Shown here piece after piece: positions 19,973 through 29,732 of a DNA stretch of 64,000 nt. The DNA lies in the NCBI RefSeq assembly GCF_022647505.1, contig NZ_CP071409.1:2046001-2110000 (forward strand), given 5' to 3'. Numbering within the stretch: the stretch's first letter is position 1; each line of letters opens with the position of its first letter. Origin of the DNA: [Pantoea] beijingensis. Lineage in GTDB: Bacteria; Pseudomonadota; Gammaproteobacteria; Enterobacterales; Enterobacteriaceae. Both the position numbers and the translations under genes were made by a program. A model generated the notes under the pieces. The model was not told the DNA's origin and searched no databases. It worked only from the letters and a program-made list of their open reading frames with translations.

Positions 19973-21484
19973 ATGAAACCAGTTTCCGCCACGAGTGAAC
20001 CCGGAAAAAGCGCCACCGCTTCTTCAGGGAAAAAGAAACACCTTATAATGCTGTTCCTACCCGTTTTAGTCGCCGTACTTTTATTATTGGTGCCGGTCCC
20101 TGCAGGATTAGAACCTTACGCCTGGCATTTCTTTGCTATTTTCGTCGGCGTGATTATTGGTTTGATTTTTGAGCCATTGCCGGGTGCAGTAATTGGCCTG
20201 ACGGGGGTGGTGGTGATTGCTCTGTTTAGCCCGTGGGTGTTGTTCAGTCCGACTGAATTGGCTGCCCCGGGGTTCAAGCTGGCGAACGAATCATTTAAAT
20301 GGGCGGTTAGCGGTTTTGGTAACTCGACCGTCTGGCTTATTTTTGGCGCGTTTATGTTTGCAGCCGGTTACGATAAAACTCAGTTCGGTCGGCGATTGGC
20401 GCTAATTCTGGTGAAATATCTTGGTCGCCGCAGCCTGACATTAGGCTACGCCATTACTTTTGCTGACCTGCTGCTGGCACCTTTCACGCCATCAAACACC
20501 GCGCGCAGCGGGGGCACCATCTATCCGATTATTGCAAACCTGCCGCCGCTTTATGGTTCAAAACCTAACGACCCCAGTGCCCGTAAGATCGGGTCCTATT
20601 TAATGTGGGTAGCAATTACAGCCGCCTGTATTACCAGTTCGATGTTTTTATCGGCATTGGCACCTAACCTGCTGGCACTGGCGCTGGTTAAAAGCGTCAT
20701 TGGTTTTGATATCTCCTGGGGAATGTGGTTTATCGCGTTCCTGCCACTTGGCATTTTACTGATAATGGTTATGCCGCTACTGGCGTATTGGTTCTACCCG
20801 CCAGAAGTGAAAATTAACGATGAAGTGCCGCGTTGGGCCAGCAGCGAGCTGGAAAAATTAGGCAAATTGTCCCGTAACGAAATGCTGTTGCTGTTTTTTG
20901 TCTGCTGTGCGCTGTTTATGTGGATTTTTGCCACCGCGTGGATTGAACCTGCGATGGCCGCACTTCTGGTCATTGTGCTGATGCTGTGGACCGGCGTTCT
21001 CAACTGGAACGACATCACCAGCAATAAAGCTGCCTGGAATACCTTTGCCTGGTTCGCGACCCTGGTGGCGCTGGCGGATGGTTTGGCGCGCGTTGGTTTT
21101 ATCGCCTGGCTCGGTAAAGAGGGTGCAATGTTATTGCAGGGTTACGACCCTCAGATATCCGCGGTCGTGTTGCTGATAGCCTTTTTCTTACTGCACTACC
21201 TGTTCGCCAGCACCACGGCACATACTACCGCGCTGCTACCCGCGATGCTGACTATTGCCGCTTCGATTCCGGGTATTAATATGCCGGTTTTCTGCCTGAT
21301 GATGTGTACTTCACTGGGCGTGATGGGAATTATTACGCCGTATGGCACGGGGCCAAGCCCGATTTACTACGGTAGCGGCTATCTGCCCACTAAAGATTAC
21401 TGGCGTCTGGGAACCATCTTCGGAGCCATCTTCCTCGGTGCGATGATGCTGATTGCTTACCCATGGATGGTGATGATGTTCTGA
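19973..21484 (+). CDS. DASS/SLC13-family anion transporter
   Basis: This protein of 503 residues has about twelve hydrophobic segments and a short cytoplasmic Ser/Lys-rich N-terminus. The family includes citrate, succinate/tartrate and 2-oxoglutarate carriers (CitT, TtdT). The TPSNTARSGGTIYPI region near residue 170 is one of the two substrate/sodium-site SNT-type motifs, and the GVMGIITPYGTGPSPI region near residue 448 lies in the second. Its divergence from a fumarate-reductase-type enzyme suggests that it brings in, or exchanges, the acid that the enzyme reduces; this is inference from position. Confidence 0.88.
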   Translation: MKPVSATSEPGKSATASSGKKKHLIMLFLPVLVAVLLLLVPVPAGLEPYAWHFFAIFVGVIIGLIFEPLPGAVIGLTGVVVIALFSPWVLFSPTELAAPGFKLANESFKWAVSGFGNSTVWLIFGAFMFAAGYDKTQFGRRLALILVKYLGRRSLTLGYAITFADLLLAPFTPSNTARSGGTIYPIIANLPPLYGSKPNDPSARKIGSYLMWVAITAACITSSMFLSALAPNLLALALVKSVIGFDISWGMWFIAFLPLGILLIMVMPLLAYWFYPPEVKINDEVPRWASSELEKLGKLSRNEMLLLFFVCCALFMWIFATAWIEPAMAALLVIVLMLWTGVLNWNDITSNKAAWNTFAWFATLVALADGLARVGFIAWLGKEGAMLLQGYDPQISAVVLLIAFFLLHYLFASTTAHTTALLPAMLTIAASIPGINMPVFCLMMCTSLGVMGIITPYGTGPSPIYYGSGYLPTKDYWRLGTIFGAIFLGAMMLIAYPWMVMMF

Positions 21485-21510
21485 CAGGGGGTTGCACCCG
21501 CCTAATGCTC

Positions 21511-21544
21511 GGTGCTCATGCGGATAATATTCCGCATGAGCACC
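21511..21544. terminator. Perfect 14-bp hairpin after the DASS gene
   Basis: GGTGCTCATGCGGA and its exact complement are separated by TAATAT, 27 bp after the stop codon. There is no T-run, so it may act as a 3'-end protecting hairpin or a bidirectional stop. Confidence 0.55.
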
Positions 21545-21783
21545 CCATATCCTGACGGTCTTACCGATAAAACCCCTCTCACCGCCTATTCCAACTTTTT
21601 GAAAAATGAAAGAAGTGGTTCCCCACAGATGTACGCTTTGTCGTTGCCTCGCCTGAAAAAATCCCGCACCCTGTAATCGATAACATATTAATAATGGCCA
21701 CTGGCCATAAATAATCGATCGGTTAATCGTCGACGCAGCCAGCAACGCTGTCGCCCGAAAAGGGGCGAAGAGGGGGATGGAAA

Positions 21784-23022
21784 ATGAAATTTATTGAGAC
21801 AGCAACGGAGAGTTCGTTGCTGCGACATCCTGCGTTTGCTGCGTTCTGGCTGGGTCGGACCTGTTCGTCGTTCGGTTTTCAGATGTTTTCCGTCGCGGTG
21901 AGCTGGCAAATTTATGCCCTGACCAACAGCGCCATGGCGCTCGGCATGATTGGTCTGATGCAGTTCCTGCCTTCGGTCCTGCTGGCTCTTCCGGCCGGAC
22001 ATTTAGCCGATCGGTACGATCGTCGGCGCATCGCGTTGGTTGGGCAGATTCTGGAGTGGGGAGCGTTACTTGGTCTGATTCTGCTAACGGTATACCAATG
22101 GTCGGATAAAAATGCGTTATGGGGGCTGGTCTTTATCATTGCCGTCGCCAAAGCAATAGAAGGACCCGCGATGCAATCGATGCTGCCCTCGCTGATCCCG
22201 CCGGGTATGCTGGCACGCGCCACGGCGGCTAACGCCGTCGGCGGTCAGGCGGCGGTGATTATTGGGCCGACACTTGGCGGGTTTCTATACGTTGCCGGTC
22301 CTGATGTTGTGTATGGCGTAGCCGCCGCGTTTTATCTGTTGTCGATTATCCTGGTCAGCCGGATACGCTATGTCAGGCCCCCACAGCCGCGCTTACCGGC
22401 AACGGTGAAAACACTCTTTGCCGGTATCAGTTTTATTCGTGCGCGTAAGGAGTTACTGGGTGTCATTTCCCTGGACCTGTTTGCAGTGTTGCTCGGCGGC
22501 GCTACCGCGCTGCTGCCAATTTTTGCTAAAGATGTTTTGCATACGGGCCCATGGGGACTTGGTCTGTTACGCGGTGCGCCGTCGATCGGCGCATTGCTTG
22601 TCGGTATCTGGCTAAGCCGTAACAAGTTGGAGAGGCATGTCGGCATGATTATGTTCATCTCTGTCGCGGGATTTGGTGCGGCCACGCTGGTTTTTGCGCT
22701 CTCCAACCAGCTCTGGCTTTCCCTGTTGGCACTTATCGGGCTTGGCGGCTTTGATATGATCAGTATGGTGATTCGAGGTGCCTTAGTTCAATTAGATACG
22801 CCGGATGAGATGCGCGGACGGGTTAACGCGGTAAACAGTATTTTTGTGAATACATCTAACCAACTCGGTGAATTTGAATCAGGTTTACTGGCGGCGTTTA
22901 TGGGTGCGGTACCCGCAGCCATACTCGGTGGGGTAGGGACGCTGCTGGTGGTCGGCCTATGGATGGTACTCTTTCCTGACCTGCGAAAACGACAGCGTCT
23001 TGAAAGTGAAATAGAGAAATAG
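21784..23022 (+). CDS. MFS exporter, EntS-like (MFS_3)
   Basis: This protein of 412 residues has the layout of the EntS/MFS_3 branch: PAFAAFWLGRTCSSFG at the start, the AGHLADRYDRRR loop near residue 75, and twelve predicted segments. EntS itself exports enterobactin; this copy has no siderophore genes around it and its substrate is unknown. The last codons and the DNA just after the stop are made of an 8-bp tandem repeat. The 300-bp gap before it contains the hairpin listed above and nothing else I recognise. Confidence 0.85.
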   Translation: MKFIETATESSLLRHPAFAAFWLGRTCSSFGFQMFSVAVSWQIYALTNSAMALGMIGLMQFLPSVLLALPAGHLADRYDRRRIALVGQILEWGALLGLILLTVYQWSDKNALWGLVFIIAVAKAIEGPAMQSMLPSLIPPGMLARATAANAVGGQAAVIIGPTLGGFLYVAGPDVVYGVAAAFYLLSIILVSRIRYVRPPQPRLPATVKTLFAGISFIRARKELLGVISLDLFAVLLGGATALLPIFAKDVLHTGPWGLGLLRGAPSIGALLVGIWLSRNKLERHVGMIMFISVAGFGAATLVFALSNQLWLSLLALIGLGGFDMISMVIRGALVQLDTPDEMRGRVNAVNSIFVNTSNQLGEFESGLLAAFMGAVPAAILGGVGTLLVVGLWMVLFPDLRKRQRLESEIEK

Positions 23023-23034
23023 AGAAATAGAGAA
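23011..23034 (+). repeat. 8-bp tandem repeat, three copies
   Basis: ATAGAGAA is repeated three times, overlapping the last codons and the stop of the MFS gene. Gain or loss of one copy would leave the stop in place, so it is unlikely to act as a phase switch. Confidence 0.7.
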
Positions 23035-23241
23035 ATGCTACCCCGCATCGTCGCAACAGGGGGATCGATAAAGAGGAGCGAACACTGTTGATGAGGGCCC
23101 CTTGGCACGCAACAGAATGCGACTCATGTTGCTGAAATAAAAGGTTTTTATTTGTTACAAACGGCAACGGCTTCCGAACGAACGCCTGTCATAATCTCTT
23201 CATAAACTGGACGATAGATTCCCACAATAGGTAGTCCTTCA

Positions 23242-24657
23242 ATGCAACGCATCGACAAAATTTATATTAACGGTGAATTCGTCACACCCCATGGCGAAGA
23301 GTGGTATGACCTTTACAATCCGGCAACAGAGCAGGTTATTGGCCAGGTTCGTCTGGCCGATATTGAAGATACGCATCGTGCGATTGCCGCAGCTAAAGCG
23401 GCCCTTCCGGCAATGTCCCGTACGACAAAAGAAGAGCGAATTGAGATGCTCAGCCGCATGCAGCAGGCTATGCAAAACTGCGAAGCGGAATTACGGGATG
23501 CGCGGATCGAAGAATTTGGTGCGCCATTGACACTTGCTCAGGAAGGTGCCGCCGTTCCTGCGATCATCATCGGTCTGGCGATTGCCGAGCTGCAGAACTA
23601 TGCTTTTGAGCAACAGGTAGGAAGCGCTCGAGTACAGATGAAACCGCATGGCGTCGCCGGGTTGATCACGCCCTGGAACCATAACGCAGTTTTTATCTGT
23701 AATAAGCTTGCGAACGCCCTGGCTGCAGGTTGCACCGCAGTGATTAAACCCAGTGAAATGAGTGCAATACAAACGCAGATTGTCACAAAAGCGCTACATG
23801 AGGCCGGCTTACCGCCTGGCGTATTCAATATCGTCACCGGACGCGGTGACGTAGTAGGAAATGAGATAAGTAGCCATCCTGATATTGCAAAAATCTCTTT
23901 CACTGGTTCAACCGCAACCGGTAAGGCTATTTTGCTCAACGCCGCAGACACGTTTAAGCGTGTGACTCTGGAAATGGGCGGCAAATCTCCGGTGATTATT
24001 CTGGATGATGCTCGCGTAGAAGATGCTATTCCTCTGGCAATAACCACCGGTTTCCTGAATAACGCCCAAGCCTGTATTGCAGGTACCCGTATTTTAGTAC
24101 CAGAGTCACGCAAAGCTGAGTTTGAGTCTGCGTTGCAGCAAGCCGTAGAAAACGTTGTTTGTGGCGATCCGCGTCAGCCGCAAACGCAGGTTGGTCCAAT
24201 GGTCAGTCAGAAACAATGGGACCGCATACAAGGTTATATTCGCATCGGTATCGACGAAGGAGCACGTCTGCTCGTGGGTGGAGAAGGCCGTCCCGAGTCG
24301 TTATCCCAGGGCTGGTACGTTAAACCGACTCTTTTTACCGATGTGAACAACAGCATGACCATCGCCCGTGATGAAATTTTTGGCCCCGTGCTTTCTATTA
24401 TTAGCTACCGCGATGAAGCCGAAGCCATTGCGATTGCCAACGATACAAAGTATGGCCTCAATGCGCTGGTGCTGGGCAGTGACGCGGAGCGCGCCACTCG
24501 GGTGGCGGAGCAGATCGAATCAGGCCGCGTCTTAATCAATAGTTTAAATCAGGATCCAAGGGCGCCTTTCGGTGGTGTAAAACACTCAGGAATGGGCCGT
24601 GAACTTGGGAAATGGGGCATTGAGTCTTTTATGGAACCCAAAGCAATATTGTCGTAA
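23242..24657 (+). CDS. NAD(P)-dependent aldehyde dehydrogenase
   Basis: This is an aldehyde dehydrogenase of 471 residues. The Rossmann segment, catalytic Glu in LEMGGKSPV (near residue 240) and catalytic Cys in NAQACIAGTR (near residue 276) are all present. It oxidises an aldehyde to the acid in the cytosol; the substrate cannot be assigned. It stands alone between the MFS gene and a convergent MBL hydrolase, with no pathway partner beside it. Confidence 0.9.
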   Translation: MQRIDKIYINGEFVTPHGEEWYDLYNPATEQVIGQVRLADIEDTHRAIAAAKAALPAMSRTTKEERIEMLSRMQQAMQNCEAELRDARIEEFGAPLTLAQEGAAVPAIIIGLAIAELQNYAFEQQVGSARVQMKPHGVAGLITPWNHNAVFICNKLANALAAGCTAVIKPSEMSAIQTQIVTKALHEAGLPPGVFNIVTGRGDVVGNEISSHPDIAKISFTGSTATGKAILLNAADTFKRVTLEMGGKSPVIILDDARVEDAIPLAITTGFLNNAQACIAGTRILVPESRKAEFESALQQAVENVVCGDPRQPQTQVGPMVSQKQWDRIQGYIRIGIDEGARLLVGGEGRPESLSQGWYVKPTLFTDVNNSMTIARDEIFGPVLSIISYRDEAEAIAIANDTKYGLNALVLGSDAERATRVAEQIESGRVLINSLNQDPRAPFGGVKHSGMGRELGKWGIESFMEPKAILS

Positions 24658-24665
24658 TCACTTCA

Positions 24666-24697
24666 CTGCTACAGCGACACACCGGTCGCTGTAGCAG
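24666..24697 (+). terminator. Perfect 13-bp hairpin after the aldehyde dehydrogenase gene
   Basis: CTGCTACAGCGAC and its exact complement flank a 6-base loop, 9 bp after the stop. No U-tract follows. Confidence 0.55.
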
Positions 24698-24864
24698 GCA
24701 AAGTCAATGCGCTGCGAATGTTCCAGCCCCTATGCAGAAAAGTCCTTGAGTTGAAGAGAAGGGCAGGATTGCCTCAATATTGTCGATAAAACCCGTCGCG
24801 ATACAGGTCAGAGCAGACTGCGGATACGCGGACTTAAAATGACAGACGGATCCTTTCTGCAGCC

Positions 24865-25653
24865 TCATCTCAGACAAGCAATATATTTTTTCCCTGATGC
24901 CTGGACGATTTCTCGGGCACGCTGCTTAATATCCTGACCTTCAAACGCACCATACAGACGCTCGAACGGTAGCTGCCCGGTAATTGAGGTCATGTGGGCG
25001 ACGGTCGCTGCGGGAAGCGGCAACATATTAGGATAGCTCCACATAAACGAGACCGCATCAGCACCGGGCGTCACCTGCAAAATATCACCGGTCAGCAATA
25101 CCCCATTATCATGATCCCAGTGCAGTACAGTGCCACCGGCAAAATGACCACCGAGGCGGATAATTTGCACATGACGGGTCAGTTGATGAGTTTCTCCCTG
25201 CCACAGCTTGAGCAACGGACTCTCACGCATAATCCATTCGCTATCATCAGCATGTAACCAGACAGGAGCGTTAAAGTACTCCCCCCAATCCTGCATGGTG
25301 CTGTAATAGTGGGGGTGTGAGATCGCAATTGCACTAAGCCCACCCAATGCATCAATGAGAGTTTTCGTTGCGTCATCAAGATTCGCGATGCAGTCCCAAA
25401 GAATATTGCCTTCTGACGTGCGCAGCAGAAAGGCGCGTTGTCCGATAGCAAATGCCGGCACGGTTTGCAGGCTGAGCACGTTTTTCTCCAGCACTTTCCA
25501 CTTATTCTGATGTGCCGCAAGTGCCGCGAACGGGAGCCATTGTTGCCCTGAAGGTGGTACATATTGTCGCTCGTCTTCACAGATTTTACAGCGTTCGGAT
25601 GGGGCGACGTTCCTGGCATAGGACGTGCCGCAGGTTTTACATAATGTAATCAT
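24865..25653 (-). CDS. MBL-fold metallo-hydrolase with zinc-ribbon N-terminus
   Basis: Three ATGs stand in a row (25659, 25656, 25653). The AAGAGG site touches the first, so the third gives normal spacing; the protein is then about 262 residues. The N-terminus has two CxxC pairs (CKTC and CKIC), a zinc ribbon. The rest is a metallo-beta-lactamase fold with the metal region SHPHYYSTMQDWGE and later LGGHFAGGTVLHW and LTGDILQV motifs. The canonical HxHxDH is altered to HPHYYS, so metal binding may differ. It is likely a cytosolic hydrolase; the substrate is unknown. Confidence 0.8.
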   Translation of the reverse strand: MITLCKTCGTSYARNVAPSERCKICEDERQYVPPSGQQWLPFAALAAHQNKWKVLEKNVLSLQTVPAFAIGQRAFLLRTSEGNILWDCIANLDDATKTLIDALGGLSAIAISHPHYYSTMQDWGEYFNAPVWLHADDSEWIMRESPLLKLWQGETHQLTRHVQIIRLGGHFAGGTVLHWDHDNGVLLTGDILQVTPGADAVSFMWSYPNMLPLPAATVAHMTSITGQLPFERLYGAFEGQDIKQRAREIVQASGKKYIACLR

Positions 25654-25807
25654 CATCATCCTCTTGTCTTGGAATGGCGGTTACAGCCGTTGTTGAAAGC
25701 GAACGGGAGATTTCTCCGAGATTATAGCCCGGTGCATTCATCTCAAGATCGATATCCGTTATATTGACGAGCAAGATCACAAAGCAAAAAGTGGAAGAAA
25801 CAGTACG

Positions 25808-26227
25808 ATGATGAATCGTTTTACCCTGGCTGCCGTCGTGGCAGCAATGGCGCTGACGGGATGCGCAAAAAAATCAACCGATAAGCCCGTGGCCGATTTT
25901 ACCCGTGGAGAAACGCTGGTCACCGTCACGCATGTTCCGGCCCGGACTTCTGATGGCACCCGGTTATTTATTACCGTCGATGGTACGGATGCCGGTGCGT
26001 TGGCGACTGGCGAAAGCATGGCACTGCATGTCCCCGCGGGCTCCCATCAAATCGGAGGCTATGCGCGTTCGTTGATCGGTCGCGTTACCATTGCGCCAGT
26101 AAAGGTCACGACCTCGCCCGATAGCGAAAAGCGCGTAGCGTATACGATGACGAAAAATAGACCGGTCTTTACTGAAGAGAGCAACAATCCCGCCACGCAG
26201 CAGGCTGCTATAACGCCTGAAGGATAG
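25808..26227 (+). CDS. Small outer-membrane-type lipoprotein
   Basis: This protein of 139 residues has a lipoprotein signal peptide: a short basic start, a hydrophobic core and the lipobox LTGC near residue 19. The residues after the cysteine are Ala-Lys-Lys, not Asp, which does not signal inner-membrane retention. The mature part has an all-beta look (repeated Val/Thr strands and a PAGSHQIGGYARS turn), as in small PEGA-like or DUF lipoproteins. The function is unknown. It is divergent from the MBL gene and convergent with ddc. Confidence 0.8.
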   Translation: MMNRFTLAAVVAAMALTGCAKKSTDKPVADFTRGETLVTVTHVPARTSDGTRLFITVDGTDAGALATGESMALHVPAGSHQIGGYARSLIGRVTIAPVKVTTSPDSEKRVAYTMTKNRPVFTEESNNPATQQAAITPEG

Positions 26228-26252
26228 TTTTTTACAGGGAAACGGCCAACAA

Positions 26253-26284
26253 AAAGCCGATAACAGTTAAGAGTTATCGGCTTT
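26253..26284. terminator. Bidirectional terminator
   Basis: A 12-bp inverted repeat (AAAGCCGATAAC and GTTATCGGCTTT) has A- and T-rich flanks, between the convergent lipoprotein and ddc genes. Confidence 0.75.
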
Positions 26285-26312
26285 GATTGATAGCAGAAGT
26301 AGAGAGATGGCG

Positions 26313-27785
26313 TTACGCGGTCAGCAGCTGCTGTGCCGTGCTTTCGACCAGCGCCAACAGGATTTTAATATCTTCAAGGTTTACTGTTGGGTTTAATAAC
26401 GTCATTTTCAGGCAGGTCACACCGGCGAATTCCGTTACACCAACGTTCGCGCGTCCGGATTCCAGTAACGCATCGCCAATCCGCTGATTAAGCAACGCGA
26501 CGGTTGTATCACCTTCCACAACGCCGTCCGGACGGAAACGGAACAAAACGCTGGCTAGCTGAGGCTGCATCACCAATTCCAGTAGCGGCTGCTCGTCGAT
26601 ATAGCGCGCCACTTCCTGGGAGAGGGTCACGCCATGATCGATGATTTCAGCGTACTGTTTTTGCCCTAACGCTTCCAGGCCCATCCACAGTTTTAAGGCA
26701 TCAAAACGACGCGTCGTCTGCAAAGATTTAGAAACCAGATTGGGTACACCCTGCGCTTCGTCAAATTCGGAGTTCAGGTAAGCAGCCTGATAACGCATTA
26801 ACTCGTAGTGACGCGCCTCTTTCAGCAAGAAGGCACCGCAACTGATCGTCTGGAAGAATTGTTTGTGAAAATCCAGCGTAATGGAATCCACTAATTCGAT
26901 ACCATCCAGATAGTTACGATACTTTTCAGACAGCAGCAGCGCGCCGCCCCAGGCAGCATCAACGTGTAACCAAACCTGGTTTTGTGCCGCCAGCTCGGCA
27001 ATTGCGCGCAGCGGATCGATAGCACCAGCATCGGTGGTACCGGCTGTTGCAACAATCGCCATAACCTGTTCACCAGCCGACTTAGCCTGCGCCAACTTTT
27101 CGGCTAAATCATTCACATCCATACGCGCGAAGCGGTCAGTTTTTACCAGCCTGACCGATTGATAACCGAGCCCCAGTAATGCCATGTTCTTCTGCACAGA
27201 GAAATGCGCATTCTCAGAACATAACACCTTAATTTTACGAAGGTCACCAACCAATCCATCTTGCTGAATCGAGTGTCCCTGCCGTGCGAAAAACGCATCA
27301 CGCGCCAGCATCAAGCCCATCAAATTGCTCTGAGTGCCGCCACTGGTGAATACGCCTGCATCACCGGACTGATAGCCCACTTGGGTACGCAGCCATTCGA
27401 TCAGCTTGATCTCAATGATGGTCGCCGAGGGACTTTGATCCCAGGAGTCCATACTTTGATTGGTCGCATTAATCAGCACTTCGGCTGCCTGGCTTACCAC
27501 CAGGCTTGGACAATGTAAGTGTGCAACGCACTGCGGGTGATGTACCGACAGGCTATCTTTTAAAAAATACTCAACTGCACGTTCAATTGCAGCCTGGTTT
27601 CCCAGGCCATGAGGATTAAAATCCAGCGTAATACGCTCACGCAGTTCAGCGATACTTTTTCCCTGATACATCTCAGGTTGTTGGAGCCACTTGACCACTG
27701 CTTCGCTGCTTTGCGCGATCGCCTGCTGATAGGCTTCGGTACTCTGTACCGAAGCCGCCAGAATAGGGTTTAACCTGGACATCAA
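26313..27785 (-). CDS. ddc: L-2,4-diaminobutyrate decarboxylase
   Basis: This is a PLP-dependent group II decarboxylase of 490 residues. The PLP-binding Lys is in DSITLDFHKQFF (about residue 327), and HVDAAWGGA holds the cofactor Asp. With the aminotransferase just upstream, it makes 1,3-diaminopropane from 2,4-diaminobutyrate, as described for Acinetobacter and several enterobacteria. The two genes are 10 bp apart on one transcript. The alternative of a tyrosine or glutamate decarboxylase is disfavoured by the neighbour. Confidence 0.88.
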   Translation of the reverse strand: MMSRLNPILAASVQSTEAYQQAIAQSSEAVVKWLQQPEMYQGKSIAELRERITLDFNPHGLGNQAAIERAVEYFLKDSLSVHHPQCVAHLHCPSLVVSQAAEVLINATNQSMDSWDQSPSATIIEIKLIEWLRTQVGYQSGDAGVFTSGGTQSNLMGLMLARDAFFARQGHSIQQDGLVGDLRKIKVLCSENAHFSVQKNMALLGLGYQSVRLVKTDRFARMDVNDLAEKLAQAKSAGEQVMAIVATAGTTDAGAIDPLRAIAELAAQNQVWLHVDAAWGGALLLSEKYRNYLDGIELVDSITLDFHKQFFQTISCGAFLLKEARHYELMRYQAAYLNSEFDEAQGVPNLVSKSLQTTRRFDALKLWMGLEALGQKQYAEIIDHGVTLSQEVARYIDEQPLLELVMQPQLASVLFRFRPDGVVEGDTTVALLNQRIGDALLESGRANVGVTEFAGVTCLKMTLLNPTVNLEDIKILLALVESTAQQLLTA

Positions 27786-27795
27786 TTCACTCCAC

Positions 27796-29178
27796 TCAAA
27801 CAGATTTGACGCCAGCGGCTAGCAGGGCGTGTTCAAATTTATCCAGGAAAACGTTCAATTCATCATTGGTGATCAATAACGAAGGCAACAGGCGCAGAAC
27901 ACAACCGTGTCGACCACCACGCTCCAGAATCAGCCCGGCTTCAAAGCATTTTTTCTGCAGCAGCGCAGAGAGTTCACCATCGGCAGGGTAGCAACCCATG
28001 TGATCCTGTGCGCCTTGAGGATTAACGATCTCAATACCGATCATTAATCCCAGTCCGCGAACGTTGCCAATGACCGGATAACGTTTCTGTAGCGCGGCCA
28101 GTTTTTCTTTTAGCCATTCACCCTGAGCGGCGACTTTTTCCGCAACATGATTCTCTTTGAGATATGTCAGGGTTGTCAGACCGGTTGCCATTGCCAACTG
28201 GTTACCACGGAAGGTTCCGGTATGGTGACCCGGTTCCCAGGCATCAAACTGTTTTTTAATACCCAACACGGCCAATGGTAAACCACCACCGACAGCTTTC
28301 GACATCACGATAATATCGGGCTCAATACCTGCATGTTCAAAGGCAAACAGTTTACCCGTACGCGCAAAACCGGCCTGAACTTCGTCGATAATCAGCAGAA
28401 TGCCATGTTCCCGGGTAACTTTACGAATGCGCTGTAGCCACTCAGCGGGGGCAGGGTTAACACCGCCTTCGCCCTGTACAGCCTCCAGAATAACGGCCGC
28501 AGGTTTGCGCACGCCACTTTCAACGTCGTTAATCAGGTTTTCAAAATAGTAAGTTAATGCCTTAACGCCGGCCTCACCGCCAATGCCCAACGGGCAGCGA
28601 TATTGGTGCGGATAAGGCATAAACTGGACTTCCGGCATCATGCCGTTGATGGCTTCTTTGGGTGACAGATTGCCCGTGACCGCCAGAGCGCCATGCGTCA
28701 TCCCGTGATAGCCGCCGGAGAAGCTGATAACGCCCGTCCGTCCGGTATGCTTTTTGGCCAACTTCAGTGCCGCTTCAACCGCATCGGCGCCAGAGGGGCC
28801 ACAGAACTGAAGGCAGTACTCTTTTCCCTGTCCCGGCAACAAAGAGAGCAGATATTCGGAGAACCGATCTTTTAACGGCGTCGTCAGATCGAGAGTATGT
28901 AACGGCAAGCCGCTAGTAATGACATTTTGGATGCTTTGCAGTACGTCAGGATGGTTATGTCCAAGCGCCAGCGTTCCCGCACCGGCCAGACAATCAAGAT
29001 ATTGATTATTTTCAACATCAGTAATCCAGACACCCTGAGCTTTCGCAATTGCTAACGGCAATTTGCGCGGATAACTCCTGACATTTGATTCAAATTCAGC
29101 TTGTCTTGCTAAATAGGTTTCATTGTTTCCATTTAATGATTCTGCACCTAAAGTATCAATACGGACTTTATCCGTCAT
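27796..29178 (-). CDS. dat: Diaminobutyrate-2-oxoglutarate aminotransferase
   Basis: This is a class III PLP aminotransferase of about 460 residues. It interconverts aspartate semialdehyde plus glutamate with 2,4-diaminobutyrate plus 2-oxoglutarate. [14 protein letters not shown] and the PLP lysine in [15 protein letters not shown] are intact. I prefer the second ATG (29178) because the GGAG site is too close to the first. It is the first gene of dat-ddc. The 550 bp upstream (29182-29732) are AT-rich and contain no gene I can support. Confidence 0.9.
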   Translation of the reverse strand: MTDKVRIDTLGAESLNGNNETYLARQAEFESNVRSYPRKLPLAIAKAQGVWITDVENNQYLDCLAGAGTLALGHNHPDVLQSIQNVITSGLPLHTLDLTTPLKDRFSEYLLSLLPGQGKEYCLQFCGPSGADAVEAALKLAKKHTGRTGVISFSGGYHGMTHGALAVTGNLSPKEAINGMMPEVQFMPYPHQYRCPLGIGGEAGVKALTYYFENLINDVESGVRKPAAVILEAVQGEGGVNPAPAEWLQRIRKVTREHGILLIIDEVQAGFARTGKLFAFEHAGIEPDIIVMSKAVGGGLPLAVLGIKKQFDAWEPGHHTGTFRGNQLAMATGLTTLTYLKENHVAEKVAAQGEWLKEKLAALQKRYPVIGNVRGLGLMIGIEIVNPQGAQDHMGCYPADGELSALLQKKCFEAGLILERGGRHGCVLRLLPSLLITNDELNVFLDKFEHALLAAGVKSV

Positions 29179-29181
29179 CAT

Positions 29182-29732
29182 ATCTCTCCTACAACCGAGG
29201 TATCAGTACCGCAGTTGAATAAATGAATTAAAAAAAACGTTATCAGTCATAGACCTCAAATAGCTTGCGCCTGCCGGGTGAGGGCAGCGCCTTAAACCGT
29301 GTTTGAGGTGCCTCGAATATAAAACGCGGCCAATATATGGCTTTTTAGTCCACTGCTCAATAATTTATTTTGTATATATTTGTTTATTGTTTTCCTTATT
29401 TTAATCAACGGATTGATCGTCTTTTGGCCGATTATGCTGTTACGCTAGCCGTCCATGGGGGATTAGGTAGTCTGTTTTGCTTAAAAATTTGGCTTTGCAG
29501 CGCGATGTCTCATTTTTGCAGATGATTATTTCTATAATTCGTGCCTTGCTCGCACGTTATACAGCAAAACACCGTTCGATAACCAACCCAACGGCGAATA
29601 TAACCACTTTATTTAAAAGGGTATTGTGGCGGTACGTCTGTGCCCGGCTTCCAGTCCCTGGCGCGTAGTTAACAATAGATACGCCATGGCGTTTAAAATA
29701 ACATCCCGGGCCAATCGTATAATGTGATGGTG
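29182..29732. other. Gene-free region upstream of dat
   Basis: This is a 550-bp AT-rich stretch between the divergent-facing end of yddW and the dat start. It should hold the dat promoter. A short open frame (29477-29668) lacks a convincing ribosome site and resembles nothing I know, so I leave it out. Confidence 0.5.
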
